From positions 11,959,178 through 12,023,177 of the forward strand of contig NC_083598.1 in NCBI RefSeq assembly GCF_020882245.1: a stretch of DNA of 64,000 nucleotides, read 5' to 3'. The notes under the pieces were generated by a model. That model was given only the letters and a program-made list of their open reading frames with translations. It did not search any database and was not told the origin of the DNA. Shown here piece after piece: positions 53,401 to 64,000 of this stretch (the stretch's first letter is position 1; each line of letters opens with the position of its first letter). The position numbers and the translations under genes were made by a program. This DNA is from Rhopalosiphum padi. Lineage: Eukaryota; Arthropoda; Insecta; Hemiptera; Aphididae.

Positions 53401-56400
53401 AAGAACACAATTTAGTATTTGGGACACATCTCGTTTGCAGCCAGTATAATATATGTATAATTAATTCTCATTAATGCGTTTTTATTGCACATATTTGAGA
53501 ATAATGGAAAGTAACTACATAAAAATTGTCTTAAAATTCAAAGAGAACTTTGTAAAAAGACGATAATAATATCACACATATAAACACTTTTAAATAGTGC
53601 TATTAACTATTTATATCAAACATACGAGTAAATAGTATATACGAGTAGAATATAGTATATTGAAAACATATATAAATTATCTGTAAAGTGTAAAATTTAC
53701 TATATTATATTTTAAGAAATACATATCCAAAATAAATTTAATTATATTTAATTTAATTTTCAGATACATTTTATGATTCAGATATTAATTTCGATGGTAT
53801 ATATCAATCTTTTATAATTTAATATATTTTGTATATTTTTTTTTTATCTTTTGGTGAATAATCAATAACTTTTTCACAGTTGTAGTTTTTATATACAATT
53901 AAAAAATTAAAACACAAATTTATTTCTGAATAATAATTGATAGTTATCATGACGTCGTACACGTTGAAGGTTAAATGAAGAATATCGTAATGTTGTTTGT
54001 TTAACATATGTAAACAAAAATCATACATAAAAAACAAAAAACATATTTATGATTCGATAGGTACTATAAATTAAATGTACAAATTCGATTTAGAAATAGT
54101 ATCACGTAACTAATTCCATCATATTCAATAATAAACATGATTGTATATTGTATCTACCTTATTAATTCCAAAATAAGAAGAACACTAGAGAATAAAATAT
54201 CAACATATCTTGTTATTATTTAGTTGTCCAAATTTATGAATAGGTATTTCCTTTTCTTCTCAATATAATAAGTGATTTTTATCGCATTGTTATGTATTTT
54301 AATCCTCTTCTCAAAATTTTCTATTTTTTCGATTATTAAAAATTATAAGAATTTCATTAATTAATTTTATATCTGTCATTAATCGTTATTCATTTTTACA
54401 GTTAATGTTTTAATTGTTTGTTTCAATCATCATTTGTATATATCTAAATTTTTGTTTTTTTTTAATTCTAGTCTTATTTGATTTATTATTTTCCACGCAG
54501 GGCAAAATAGATAATAGCCACGTGAAAGGAATTATGTTTGTCCCTTGTAACTTGTTTCGGGTTTTTCATGCATTCATGGTTGTTTTTTTAGAAAATTCAG
54601 TATATAGCTTTCATGAAATACCATTTAAATTTATTATATGTAGTTTTTAATTTATTCTGTGCCAAGCATTTCATAGTGTTTAGGGTATTACTACTTCTTT
54701 TGATTATTTTTCATTATTGTAGTTTTTTTTATTGTGTTAAACGGAGATGTTCTACGATTAAAATTTGTATTTAATTTATTAAAAATCTCCCTAAAAGCAT
54801 TCCAGTACTATTTGTTAATCTAAAATACTTTATTTTTAAACTTAATTGTAACAAATATATTTATATATTTTACATACAAGTGTACCGATGAAATCTCGTA
54901 ACATCAAAAGCTTCTCATATATATATTGAACCAGATAAACATAACGTCTAAGACTTACTACCTCATAACAGTAAATTGATCTATACATAAAAAATACCCC
55001 AAAATGGATAATATTGTATCCACTTTAAAAATATCAAACAGCAATATATTTATTTTTTAATGGATTATAAAAAATTTTAAAATATATTTTTAATCATTAT
55101 CGTTTATACCAAACTTAATTATTTCTTAATAGATATCTGGTTTATAATATAAATACCAATTTTTAGTAAAAGTTTAAATTATTTAATTTTGTTTTTACTT
55201 AAAAAAATTTATTTTTTAGGAAATCTGATGAAAAATAAAATAGAAAACAGTGGTAAAAATGCTAAGAAAATTATGATTATAAATAAATGTGTAAAATGTA
55301 TTACTTTAAAAAATATTAAATTGATTTACATTTTCAGTAAATGTGGCTATAAACACAGGTAATTAAATTTAACATAATTTTTAGCAGCAATACTAATAAT
55401 TAGGGCTCGGATATAAATGCCCTTTCAAAAAATGCACTATTTATTAAATAAATTCAAATCATTATGTATAAAAAAATTAGTAAAAAATTTAATTACATTT
55501 GCATTAAACTGTACAATAAGAAGAATTTAAAATTTCAGCCTTGTCCATTTTAAAACTGGATTACTTGGTGGTGACTGGTTAAGTTCAAAAACGTAGTAGG
55601 TACTGCGTAAGTAGTACTTATATTTCAATGAAGTCAACTTTTGTACTAACACATTTTTAGATGAAAAGATTTCCAAAAAAAAAAGATTCAAATCCATTTT
55701 ATCCGAGCCCTACTAATAATAAACTTCATATTATTGCTTACAACATTCTGAGTAGAGTTTGAAATTAATCAACAATATATCAAATGGTGTACTTTAAAAA
55801 AGGGTCTTGTTAGTAAATATATCATTAACTCATAACTCGTCAATTATCAAATCTACATTTTTAATAAGTAGGTAGTGAAATAAGTGTAATAATATTTACT
55901 ACGATTATTTTTTTGAAATACTAAGTTTTTTGTCCAAAATTTTATTTTGCATATTTTAAGATATTAAATTTAAAATAAAATTTATACAACAATAAATTCT
56001 TTTTCTTCTTAAAAAAAAATGACATATAAACCGAACGCGTTATTGAAGAAAAGTTAATTGATAGTATTTCTTGAAATTTGTCTCCCATTTACCAGCAATA
56101 ACGATAAATTATATTGACCACATATCGTAATTTTAAAAACTTCATGTTTGTATTAATAAAATACTATTGTTATAAAATCGATTATGTTATAATTATCATA
56201 AGAGCAATAATAAAACCATATTCAGTTATGTTAGGTATCTTGCTGCAGTTCAGATTCTATGCCTCTTTAAGTCTTAAACGATGTTTTATTTTGCATAGTT
56301 TTATTTTTTTATGCTCGTACAACGAGTATACAATACTAACGTATCATCGAGAACTGTTCCACCATATCTGACTATCGTTTGAAGATGTACAGATTACCGA

Positions 56401-57418
56401 TTTTTGTATGGCTGTGGCATGCTCTCTTGCTGTACAAACTACAAAGTACCTACAGCTTCCTTGTGAATACATAAAAAATTCCTATTTTTAATTTAAAGCA
56501 TTTATCTTGCCATGACATTCTGTAATTTTAATATACATTCACTTGTCGCTATTAGAGTCTCTAGGTTAGAGTGCATATTTTAGTTATTAACACTTAAAAA
56601 TAATTATATAATTTTTATGTTTAGATGTATTACTGGATATAAAAGATATAATGATGGATAAAAGTATAGTTGTTTTAAAGCATTTAATTAATATTTAAAA
56701 ATCATTATTTTTAATTATTACCCGCAGCATCATGTAGCTATAAATAATAATAATTTATCACTACTTGTATCAGTTGTATCTATATTTTAGTAAAGTTAAA
56801 TAAATAATCGTATAATAATTTATCAATACATTATTTTTATATTTAATTTGTATAAGTTTTTATAATAAAGTTAAATAATATTGCATGCAATTCTACATTT
56901 TATCAACAGTTGAAGACCCCAATCCCATTGATACAGGTAATATTAAGTTTATACTTGAAAGTTTAGTTATACTTAAAAAAAATATAGAATAATGTAGGTA
57001 AACGGATAATTAAACGATTTGTACAGCTAAAAATGATTGAAATTGTTGAATTCAAGTGAAAAGGGCTGAATTTAAAAATAATAAATTTATGCTTAGAATT
57101 ATTTTTAAATGACGTAGTAATTATTAAGAAAAAATATTGTTTTAAAGGTTAACTTAATGGACTTGCTACAAATAGTTCATTACCTACATACCTTTATATT
57201 GTTATCTTTTTGTTTTTACACAATTGTATTACATAATAAATTCCATAATCAGATAAGTACATTGTTTGTATAATTGTACTTTATAATGATTTTGATTTGA
57301 AATTATATTAGATATAGGTACCTATTTACTGTAATTTATTTCGTATCTATTCTTGAGTATTTATCCTGTAAATCCACACGTACTCTGTCAAATATAAAAA
57401 TCATTTAATTAATAAATG

Positions 57419-57464
<46 letters not shown>

Positions 57465-60400
57465 AATCATGTATATTTGTTTCAAAATTTTTGTGTTTAA
57501 AATTTTAAATTAGAGTTGGAAAAATTGTAATATCCAAAAAATGCACATACACAATTCAACTTTTTTTAAAAATATTAAACAGCCACATTATTAAAACACT
57601 TACAAGATTAATTTTTGCTAATTTTTTTTTTTTTTGTTTATTGAATCAAAAATATCTGACTGAGCTTAGTGAGCTATAATAATATTATGATTTTTATTGT
57701 TTAAGATGGGACATTTAGGCAATTTTTAATCTTGTAGTAGACATCCGAGATTTGTATGATAGTTGTAATCGATTATTAGTGTGATACTCAATATGTGGTA
57801 TATTTGTACAAATATTTTTGGTCAATATTTTTTAAGTAAAAAGATTATAATCGGTATTTTTAAAAATGTTCAACCCTTTTGATTTTCATTTTCGGAACGC
57901 CTCTGGTTATATATTCATTATAGTCCAGTGATATTAGACGAAAAAAGGGGTGCAGCTCGGAAAAATTCCCACCTAGCTGAATTTTGGTACACACCTTTAT
58001 GACATCGTTGTAAACAACTAGGTGGGTATTTTTCCGAGCTGTAAACCTTATATCACTGGATTATTGTAATTGAAATAGGTTATTACTTATTAATGAGATT
58101 ATCAGAATGTGGATATAAATATATATATAATAGTGTAAATGAATAATACATTTTGCAGTTGATCCGAAGTTTTACCAACTGAATGAAAACGAATCTAAGT
58201 TGATTATAACACGTAAGTTCGATAAAATAACTAATTATTATATAAAAAAAATATGCTTAAATAAAGAACATAACAACAACTAAGCCCTAATAGCCAATAA
58301 ATTGAATGTTTATCTTACTGAAATATTTATATTGGCTGATCTTCACGCGTTTCAGCAAATCACGTGTAGGTACACGAAAAAAAAATATTTCATTTGTAAC
58401 GTGCATACTGCATAGTGCATACTGTCATTCCAAAGTCATGATTTTAAATGATTGTTAAGATAAACATAGTTGTAAATAATTTATTAATAATTACTCAAGT
58501 AAATTTTATTAAGTTTATTAAAGTACACGGCATAAAGATTTTGTATACTCGACCACCATAGTACATTTAAAAATACTGTACTGCAAACTTTCTTATAATT
58601 TATGACGTTCCCGTTCATCTTTTACTAGACCTTAATTTATTTAGATCCTTAATTTAGCTACAGTCCAGTTGTTGCGTCTTTTTGGAAGCTATTCAATTAT
58701 ATTATGTGGCTTACTATAATATATGACGAATATGTCGGAGCAAATATTCGAACATTGTATTGTATTTAGTTAATGTTATTATAACAGCCGATTCCGATTT
58801 CTATATTTATACCATGATCATTCCTGGTTTGGCAAGCCCCGGGTTTCATAATTTTTGTGATATAAAATATTTCCTGATAGTTCTTAAAATCAATAATTTG
58901 TTACACCTTAAATCTTTAATAGTTCTAATTAGTATAGGTACTTGATTATTAAATAAAAATTAATATGATTATTTTAATTATTTTTAGTCATGAAATGTAA
59001 GTAATTTTTAGTCGCATTTTGTTTTTATTTAATATTATTTAACTTATAAAACTATTAGTAATTAAATATTCTAATACTAAATTATTTAATTTAAAAATTT
59101 AACTGATATAATAGGAGTTTAATAACATTAGGAATTACTTAGTCCTTTTTCGTGTTTATTGGTGTATTTTAAAGTTAGAAACAAATGAATTAATATAGTA
59201 CGGGAATTACATTTATTTCGTCGTTCGTAGACCCAATATCAATGTGAAGAGTATAAACTTGATAAAACTGTTTACTACAGTTTTTAAAAGTGCTTTCCAC
59301 AAAACAAGTTTTTCCTTCGGGGGAATTTGACTACCTTTACTTGAAAATTAAACCTATAATTCTATCTTCTTTTTCGTCGTCAAATAATATAAATTCAAAA
59401 TCACTAGGTACAATAACATCTTCTTTTGATTTTGGATCCAATGAATTCCCTAGCGATTTCCTACGTCACTAAATTTAATCCCTGACGATGTACTCTTCAC
59501 GAAAAATTTGAGCGGCAGAATTTGTTGAATCATGTATGCGTTGTCTTACAATATTAATTTTTTTATTTTACTTCAATTTTTGTCGAGTCATATTTACATT
59601 GATGAATGGTAATATTTAAAATTTTATTACATTATAAATTACATTACAAATTTTATTTTATTAGTAAATGTCTCGAGTCTCGACCGTATCGGTACCAACA
59701 CCGATTTGCATAGACTTTTTTGTAGACAATTCTAGTAGGTATATAAAATTCATTGAACGATTTTTATTAATCATTATTCGTTAGTTAAAATCTAATAAAT
59801 TAATGATATCTATATTTTATAGTCAATTATAAATTGATTATTACATTTTTATAATCGAATAATGCATACTTATTTTCAGTTCTACCTAAAATAGATGAGT
59901 CACCTGATCATTATCAGTTAAGACATTATCAAACAGGTATTTCAATATTATTTTAAGATAATATAGTTCTAAAGAGAAATAATAAGTTATTATACTAGTA
60001 GTTGCTTCTTTTTAGTTATAATAAGCACTTACATATAATTATATAATATTTTGCACCAACCAAGGATTGAAACAAAATATATTATATTTAAAATATTTAG
60101 ATACTTCTGTGTTCTGTATTTTATTATTTTAAATGGGCCGAGTTTCCACGTCCATCATTAAAAATTAGTTCTGCCTTCTTCAATTATCTTATACAATTAC
60201 TATTAAATAGATACAATTCATCTAATACTAGGTGCGAACGCAGTGGGGTTTTGGGTGTTTAAACCCCTTCCGAAATATCAGAAACAAAAAATAAATTACC
60301 TTATATCCTAAGATTCTTTTTCCTGCGTTCGCGACTGTCTTATTATATTATTTCCTACGAAGTTAAAAATATTTATAGTGATGTAGATTCATTTATTATT

Positions 60401-63400
60401 TAATGCCTATCCTACTGTGGCTTTAAATCAATATCTTATTTGTTTATAAAGTATAATTTATTGGCTTAAGTTAAAAGTACGGAAGTGATCTATCTAGTAT
60501 CTACTACACATACTCTTGTAAGATGTTATGTGAAAATATGCATTTTTAAGAACCGGTAAGACCCTTATTTAATAATTTTAACCGGAAACAGGAATGGAAA
60601 TTTAATGATAAGTTTCCAGTCTCTGGCGTCTCTAGTACCAACTACCTACGTTTAAATGAGTAATTAAAATGTAAATCATATACTTAAGACAAATGTATCA
60701 GAATTTCTTCTATAAATCAAATTTAATCTAAAGACTAAATATTTTTTAATATTTATTTAAACATGTATAGTCATGACTTAATCTGATCTAGAATATAAAT
60801 GCAATATTTATAATTTATAAAGTTATCACTCCATATCTTTATTCAAAAAAAAATACTAAATTATTTAGGATAGGTAATACACAAAATATTATATATAAAT
60901 ACCTATAATTCAGTATTAAATGACGAACCAACAATGTTACCTAATGAAGTAATGAATGTTTTGTTATATTTATAAATAAATAATGAAATTAATTTTTATA
61001 TTTTATATGCAGTAGAGGCATTGTGTAAGTACATTTTTACCAACTATATAAAGATGAGGAATGTTAACAATACTAAAATTCTTGTTTTAAACTAAAAATC
61101 CCATCTATAGTATTTCTTAACAAAAAAGTTGCGAACTACATCGAGAATAACGTTATAGATGGTAAGTTAAAATTATTTTTAACTACTATAGGTTTATACT
61201 GTTTATAGGTATAAATCAACTATCAAAATTCTAATAGTTACCAATAAACCTACTACCTAGAAAAGATTCTTTGATTTAATTAAATTTTTTTTTCTTTTTC
61301 ACTTTCGTTAAATTGTAACTTTTATTTGCAAACAACGAAAATTAAAACAATTAATGAAAAACTATTTCTTTAGGATATCAATTCGCTTAATTTTTAATTA
61401 ATAGAAAATTTCGAAACTTTTTTATAACAGTTTAAGAATTACAAAATAAATATCAAAAATGTTTTAATAATATTTTAATGACCTATATTAGAATTTTAAA
61501 TACTTGATACTAATACATAAACCTTGTTTATTAATATTTGCTTATTTTCGTCACCAAAACCAGCAATTCGTATTGATTACAAAATATGCATATTATAAAC
61601 TATTTAATTTGGGATATTTTTAAATTTGAATTGTATATTAATTACAATAATTCTTAAAAGTATTTTTTTACAGAATCAGTTATGAATAAAAATAAATAAT
61701 AATAATTATTATTATTTATAAATATAATTTAATTTTACCATACTTGTATAGTTGTATATGCTATTTATCACCACAGTATATCTTATAATATGAATCAACA
61801 GCAGTGACTCGCCCTCCGACCGGATTTCAACACATACAAATAATGTATAAAAGAATAAAGCTTATAAGTTATAAAGAATTTACTAAAAGCATTTATTTAA
61901 TGGCTAAATAAATTTAAATTAAACCAAAACAATTGGAACATCTTACATGATTAGTCACAGAATATAATATTATAAATTACTAATTTCAAATATTGCACTG
62001 GGAAATCAGGTGATAGGAACGATTTGTTAATATTATAAAATTGATGACTAGCGATAACTCGAAGTTGAAGGGGGATAAAAATTCATTTCGAAGTATGTAT
62101 TATTTAAGATACCTAACTAGAATTTATCAAAATTAAGTCAAAACATCAAGTTATGTACCTAATGAAAAATAATTTTTAAATTTTAAGATAAAAAACGTTA
62201 TTATCAATATCTATAAATGTTATAAAAAACGAACCATATATTATGGTATATTATATATGACACAAAGTAAAACAAATCTAGGAAAAAAAATCCCCATCAT
62301 AGGAAAAAATTCCCTTACAAGCTAAATACATTATTTGTTATTTTATTATTATTTACATAATTAAATATAATCATTACATTTATCTATGTAACACTTTTTT
62401 AACATATTTATAAGTATAGCTGCAATCTGCATTTAACATTGTCAATAATTGTCATTTACCATTTGTCATTTGTACCTACATAATTTAAAAAACATTTAAA
62501 GGTGAAAATTTAAAATAATTTTAATTTGTCATTTATATTATATAATTAAAAAAATGTTAAATAGATCGTTTAAATTATATACAAATGACAATTAATTTAT
62601 ATTTTTTAATTATTTTAAATTTTTACCCTTAAACGTTTTTTTAATTATGTAGGTACAAATGACAAATGACAATTATCGACAATGTTAAATGCAGATTGCA
62701 ATAAGTTATACTTTTAAATATGTTAAAGAAATTTTACATAGATAAATGTAATGATTATATTTAATTATGTAAATCATAATAAAATAACGAATTATGTATT
62801 TAGTTGATACGGGGCTTTTGTTTCCGATTACCAAGTAAAACACACAGTACACACTAAACCATTGTAAAAATTTCAAACCTGATGGTAATAACTCGGCATT
62901 ACCCAAGTTCATGAAGACTGAAAAATACATATAGCCAGCGCAGACGTATTTTTCAGTAGTAGGTATATAGAAAAAGTATTGTATTCTAGAATTTCTAAAA
63001 TTCTTTTAACTAAACGGTTAAAAATATTGATACTTTGTCTTATACTCTTATAATTTATAAATTATAATAATAACCGACACTATTTTATCACGGGTCTTGT
63101 GAGAACCTTTACAACTGTATCTATGCCATCAGAACCGGTTAATAACTCTTCCACACGACTCGTACGCAATAACAAAGGTGATGATTGATTGTCATTGATT
63201 ACTATCAATTAACCAAATTGGAAATTAGGCTTATTGAAACTCTATTGGCAAAAAAATTGTAATTAGTGAAGGTACCTACTCTCAAGACCACTTTTTTTAA
63301 GAAAAACTGAGAGCATTGCGAAAAAACTTCCAACATTGACATATATTGACATGACCGGTCTCCACATATAACTCCAGAACTGAGCAATAATTGGCTAACT

Positions 63401-64000
63401 AAACAAAATACCTAATGTTAAACACTTTAAGTCATTAGACTATCATGGTTATGGTACTAGCGGTCATGAATTTAAAATCCCTTCGACTCGGCATAATACA
63501 ACTGTCAAAACAAACCAAATAACAAACTTTCATCGATGATAAAAGATCCTGATTGATGGCACTATTACATAAAAAATTATGTAGGAATAATATATGATAA
63601 TATTATCGATAAAACTTAATTGAAATTACTTTATAACTAAAAAAAATATGCAGTTGTTATATAAGTTTAAATATACTATAAAATATACATAGCTGGTCAG
63701 TCATAAAGTTTCCACTTAATTTTTCGTATACTAATATTTATCATTAGATTCTAACTTAATATGTTAAGTAAGCTTACTCACTTAACGATGAGGTATAGAC
63801 GTATAATCAAAAGCTACTAAATAGATAAGGGATTTAGCGGTTTCTCCTATTTCAATGTAGATTATTTACTTTGTTTTTATTAAGGTTTATTAATGCTTAA
63901 TTTGACATAAAATATTTGTTTACTTGTTTATAATATTTTGTGCATTTTTATTAAATTATTTAAATTATTTATTACAAATTTTTAGAGAACATGATGAGCA
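44420..64000 (+). CDS. Micro-exon gene, copy B: putative secreted protein, runs off the window
   Basis: Exons in view: 44420-44531, 45277-45348, 47241-47288, 48818-48832, 49739-49777, 51850-51909, 52007-52063, 52190-52237, 53764-53796, 55220-55252, 55338-55358, 56625-56663, 56910-56936, 58159-58212, 58988-58996, 59880-59936, 61013-61024, 61111-61161, 63986-64000 (continues). Internal exons are phase 1/1 and multiples of 3. Each pairs with an exon of copy A, often with identical length (48, 15, 57, 48, 33, 33, 54, 9, 57, 12 nt). The exon at 52007 differs from its partner at only 2 of 19 residues (DQTYTGVFPKYWHKRPEFF). The first ATG of copy A is lost here (TTG), so the start is 44420, or the in-frame ATG at 44447 that begins MNLIYCYTNIIFMMIVYS, a good signal peptide. 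No counterpart of the 9-nt exon at 35852 was found. Function unknown; secretion is inferred from exon 1. Confidence 0.75.
45709..45978. mobile_element. hAT MITE with exact 8-bp target duplication
   Basis: Ends CAGAGCTTT and AAAGCCCTG; both flanks read ATTATAAG (45701-45708 and 45979-45986). 270 bp, rich in CCCGAA and CCCTAAA words. It lies in intron 2 of copy B. Confidence 0.9.
47537..47592 (+). repeat. (TA)n followed by (TG)n microsatellite
   Basis: A compound dinucleotide repeat in intron 3 of copy B. Confidence 0.9.
47619..47971 (+). other. Possible retroelement fragment or isolated coding-like exon
   Basis: From 47848 one frame stays open to TAA at 47969-47971 and has a protein-like, acidic composition (VDFDNCQPDN, then MQNEDNIQPTSPDKYDYSEP). 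It is not phase 1 and is not matched in copy A. The sequence before it begins TGTTGG and ends near TTAACA, which would suit a short LTR. I cannot decide between a retroelement piece and an unrelated exon. Confidence 0.25.
52346..52371 (+). other. Stop-bearing alternative exon, copy B
   Basis: Partner of 22609-22634 in copy A. After TTCATCAG the phase-1 frame reads TPESRRI and TAA (52369-52371). Peptide and stop position are conserved while nearby intron sequence has drifted. Confidence 0.55.
52391..53442. mobile_element. 1.05-kb DNA element with 8-bp target duplication, copy B only
   Basis: Flanked by AGTATAAT on both sides (52383-52390 and 53443-53450). Inverted ends share AACGAG-TGTGTCCCAA. 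Near the ends the word ACACAATTTGTGTAACC recurs. The interior has two diverged direct copies of about 85 bp (near 52552 and 53233; TAATATTATTAAAA..GTAGTTATTTTTA). No transposase. The matching intron of copy A (after 22634) lacks it. Confidence 0.85.
55401..55712. mobile_element. hAT-type MITE with 8-bp target duplication, copy B only
   Basis: Ends TAGGGCTCGGATA and TATCCGAGCCCTA (one base apart in spacing); both flanks read CTAATAAT (55393-55400 and 55713-55720). 312 bp. Copy A has the uninterrupted site near 24444 (GCAGCAATACTAATT..AACTTCATATTAT). Confidence 0.9.
57422..57462 (+). repeat. (GT)n microsatellite
   Basis: About 20 GT units in the intron between exons 13 and 14 of copy B. Confidence 0.95.
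57924..58060. mobile_element. 137-bp MITE with TCCAGTGATAT ends
   Basis: Ends TCCAGTGATAT and ATATCACTGGA are perfect inverses. The inner arms AGCTCGGAAAAATTCCCACC and its inverse extend the hairpin. It lies about 100 bp before exon 14 (58159) of copy B. Confidence 0.85.
60232..60332. mobile_element. ~100-bp MITE with GCGAACGCAG ends
   Basis: Starts GTGCGAACGCAG and ends CTGCGTTCGC. Contains GGGGTTTTGGGTGTTTAAAC. Noncoding, in an intron of copy B. Confidence 0.6.
62322..62803. mobile_element. ~480-bp foldback element with ~200-bp arms
   Basis: The arms are near-perfect inverse copies: CTAAATACATTATTTGTTAT at the left against its inverse at the right. Both arms also contain GCATTTAACATTGTC, TCATTTGTACCTACATAA and so on, or their inverses. 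The small centre is near 62560. No coding content. It lies in the last intron of copy B in view. Confidence 0.85.

Noticed and set aside
59290..59520. Coding-like stretch, minus-strand words such as NSAAQIFREEY
   Set aside because: Perhaps a transposase scrap, but too short and broken to assign.
61674..61699. Possible last exon of copy B (ESVMNKNK then stop)
   Set aside because: No partner in copy A, and the exon at 63986 clearly matches copy A exon 36319, so the gene continues; an alternative end remains possible.
1..64000. tRNA genes, CRISPR arrays, bacterial operons
   Set aside because: None seen; splice signals and repeats show eukaryotic nuclear DNA.

Overview
This is a window of eukaryotic nuclear DNA, strongly AT-rich. 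Genes are split by GT-AG introns, and the spacers and introns are full of small transposons. The repeat content, a classical insect odorant-binding protein and the gene architectures point to a hemipteran insect, most likely an aphid. That is an inference, since no database was consulted.

Layout. (1) 0.8-2.8 kb, + strand: a six-exon gene for a classical six-cysteine odorant-binding protein of 172 aa. (2) 3.9-10.6 kb, - strand: a six-exon gene for a secreted, cysteine-rich protein of 424 aa made of alternating EGF-like and dumpy (DPY)-type modules. It has a TATA box and a 9-nt first coding segment. (3) 10.6-16.5 kb: no gene seen, but a 95-bp direct repeat, a long perfect palindrome and an array of short direct motifs. 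(4) 16.5-64 kb: the most interesting part, a tandem pair of micro-exon genes on the + strand. Copy A (16611-38330) can be read as 24 coding exons and 389 aa. Copy B (44420 to beyond the window end) has 19 exons in view. Almost every exon is 9-78 nt long, a multiple of three, and phase 1 at both ends, so most exons can be skipped without breaking the frame. Most exons pair one to one between the copies in size, order and sequence. Exon 1 is hydrophobic and signal-peptide-like in both. The architecture recalls the aphid/phylloxerid 'bicycle' effector genes and schistosome micro-exon genes, but I see no paired Cys-Tyr-Cys motif. I treat the pair as an undescribed or highly divergent secreted-protein family.

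The introns of the pair hold dated insertions. Two elements in copy B (52391-53442 and 55401-55712) are flanked by exact 8-bp target duplications, and the matching place in copy A is empty, so they arrived after the duplication. Copy A carries a nest of elements at 31.85-34.66 kb: an hAT-type MITE inside a long-TIR DNA transposon with a broken integrase-derived gene, itself inside an older retroelement-like sequence. Between the copies lie a decayed LINE, a decayed hAT transposase and a third piece of the shared promoter block, perhaps the trace of a third copy.

Exons were inferred by eye from splice sites, frame continuity and comparison of the two copies. RNA evidence would settle the remaining doubts, mainly the 9-nt exon at 35852, the exon at 37942 and the stop-bearing exon found in both copies.
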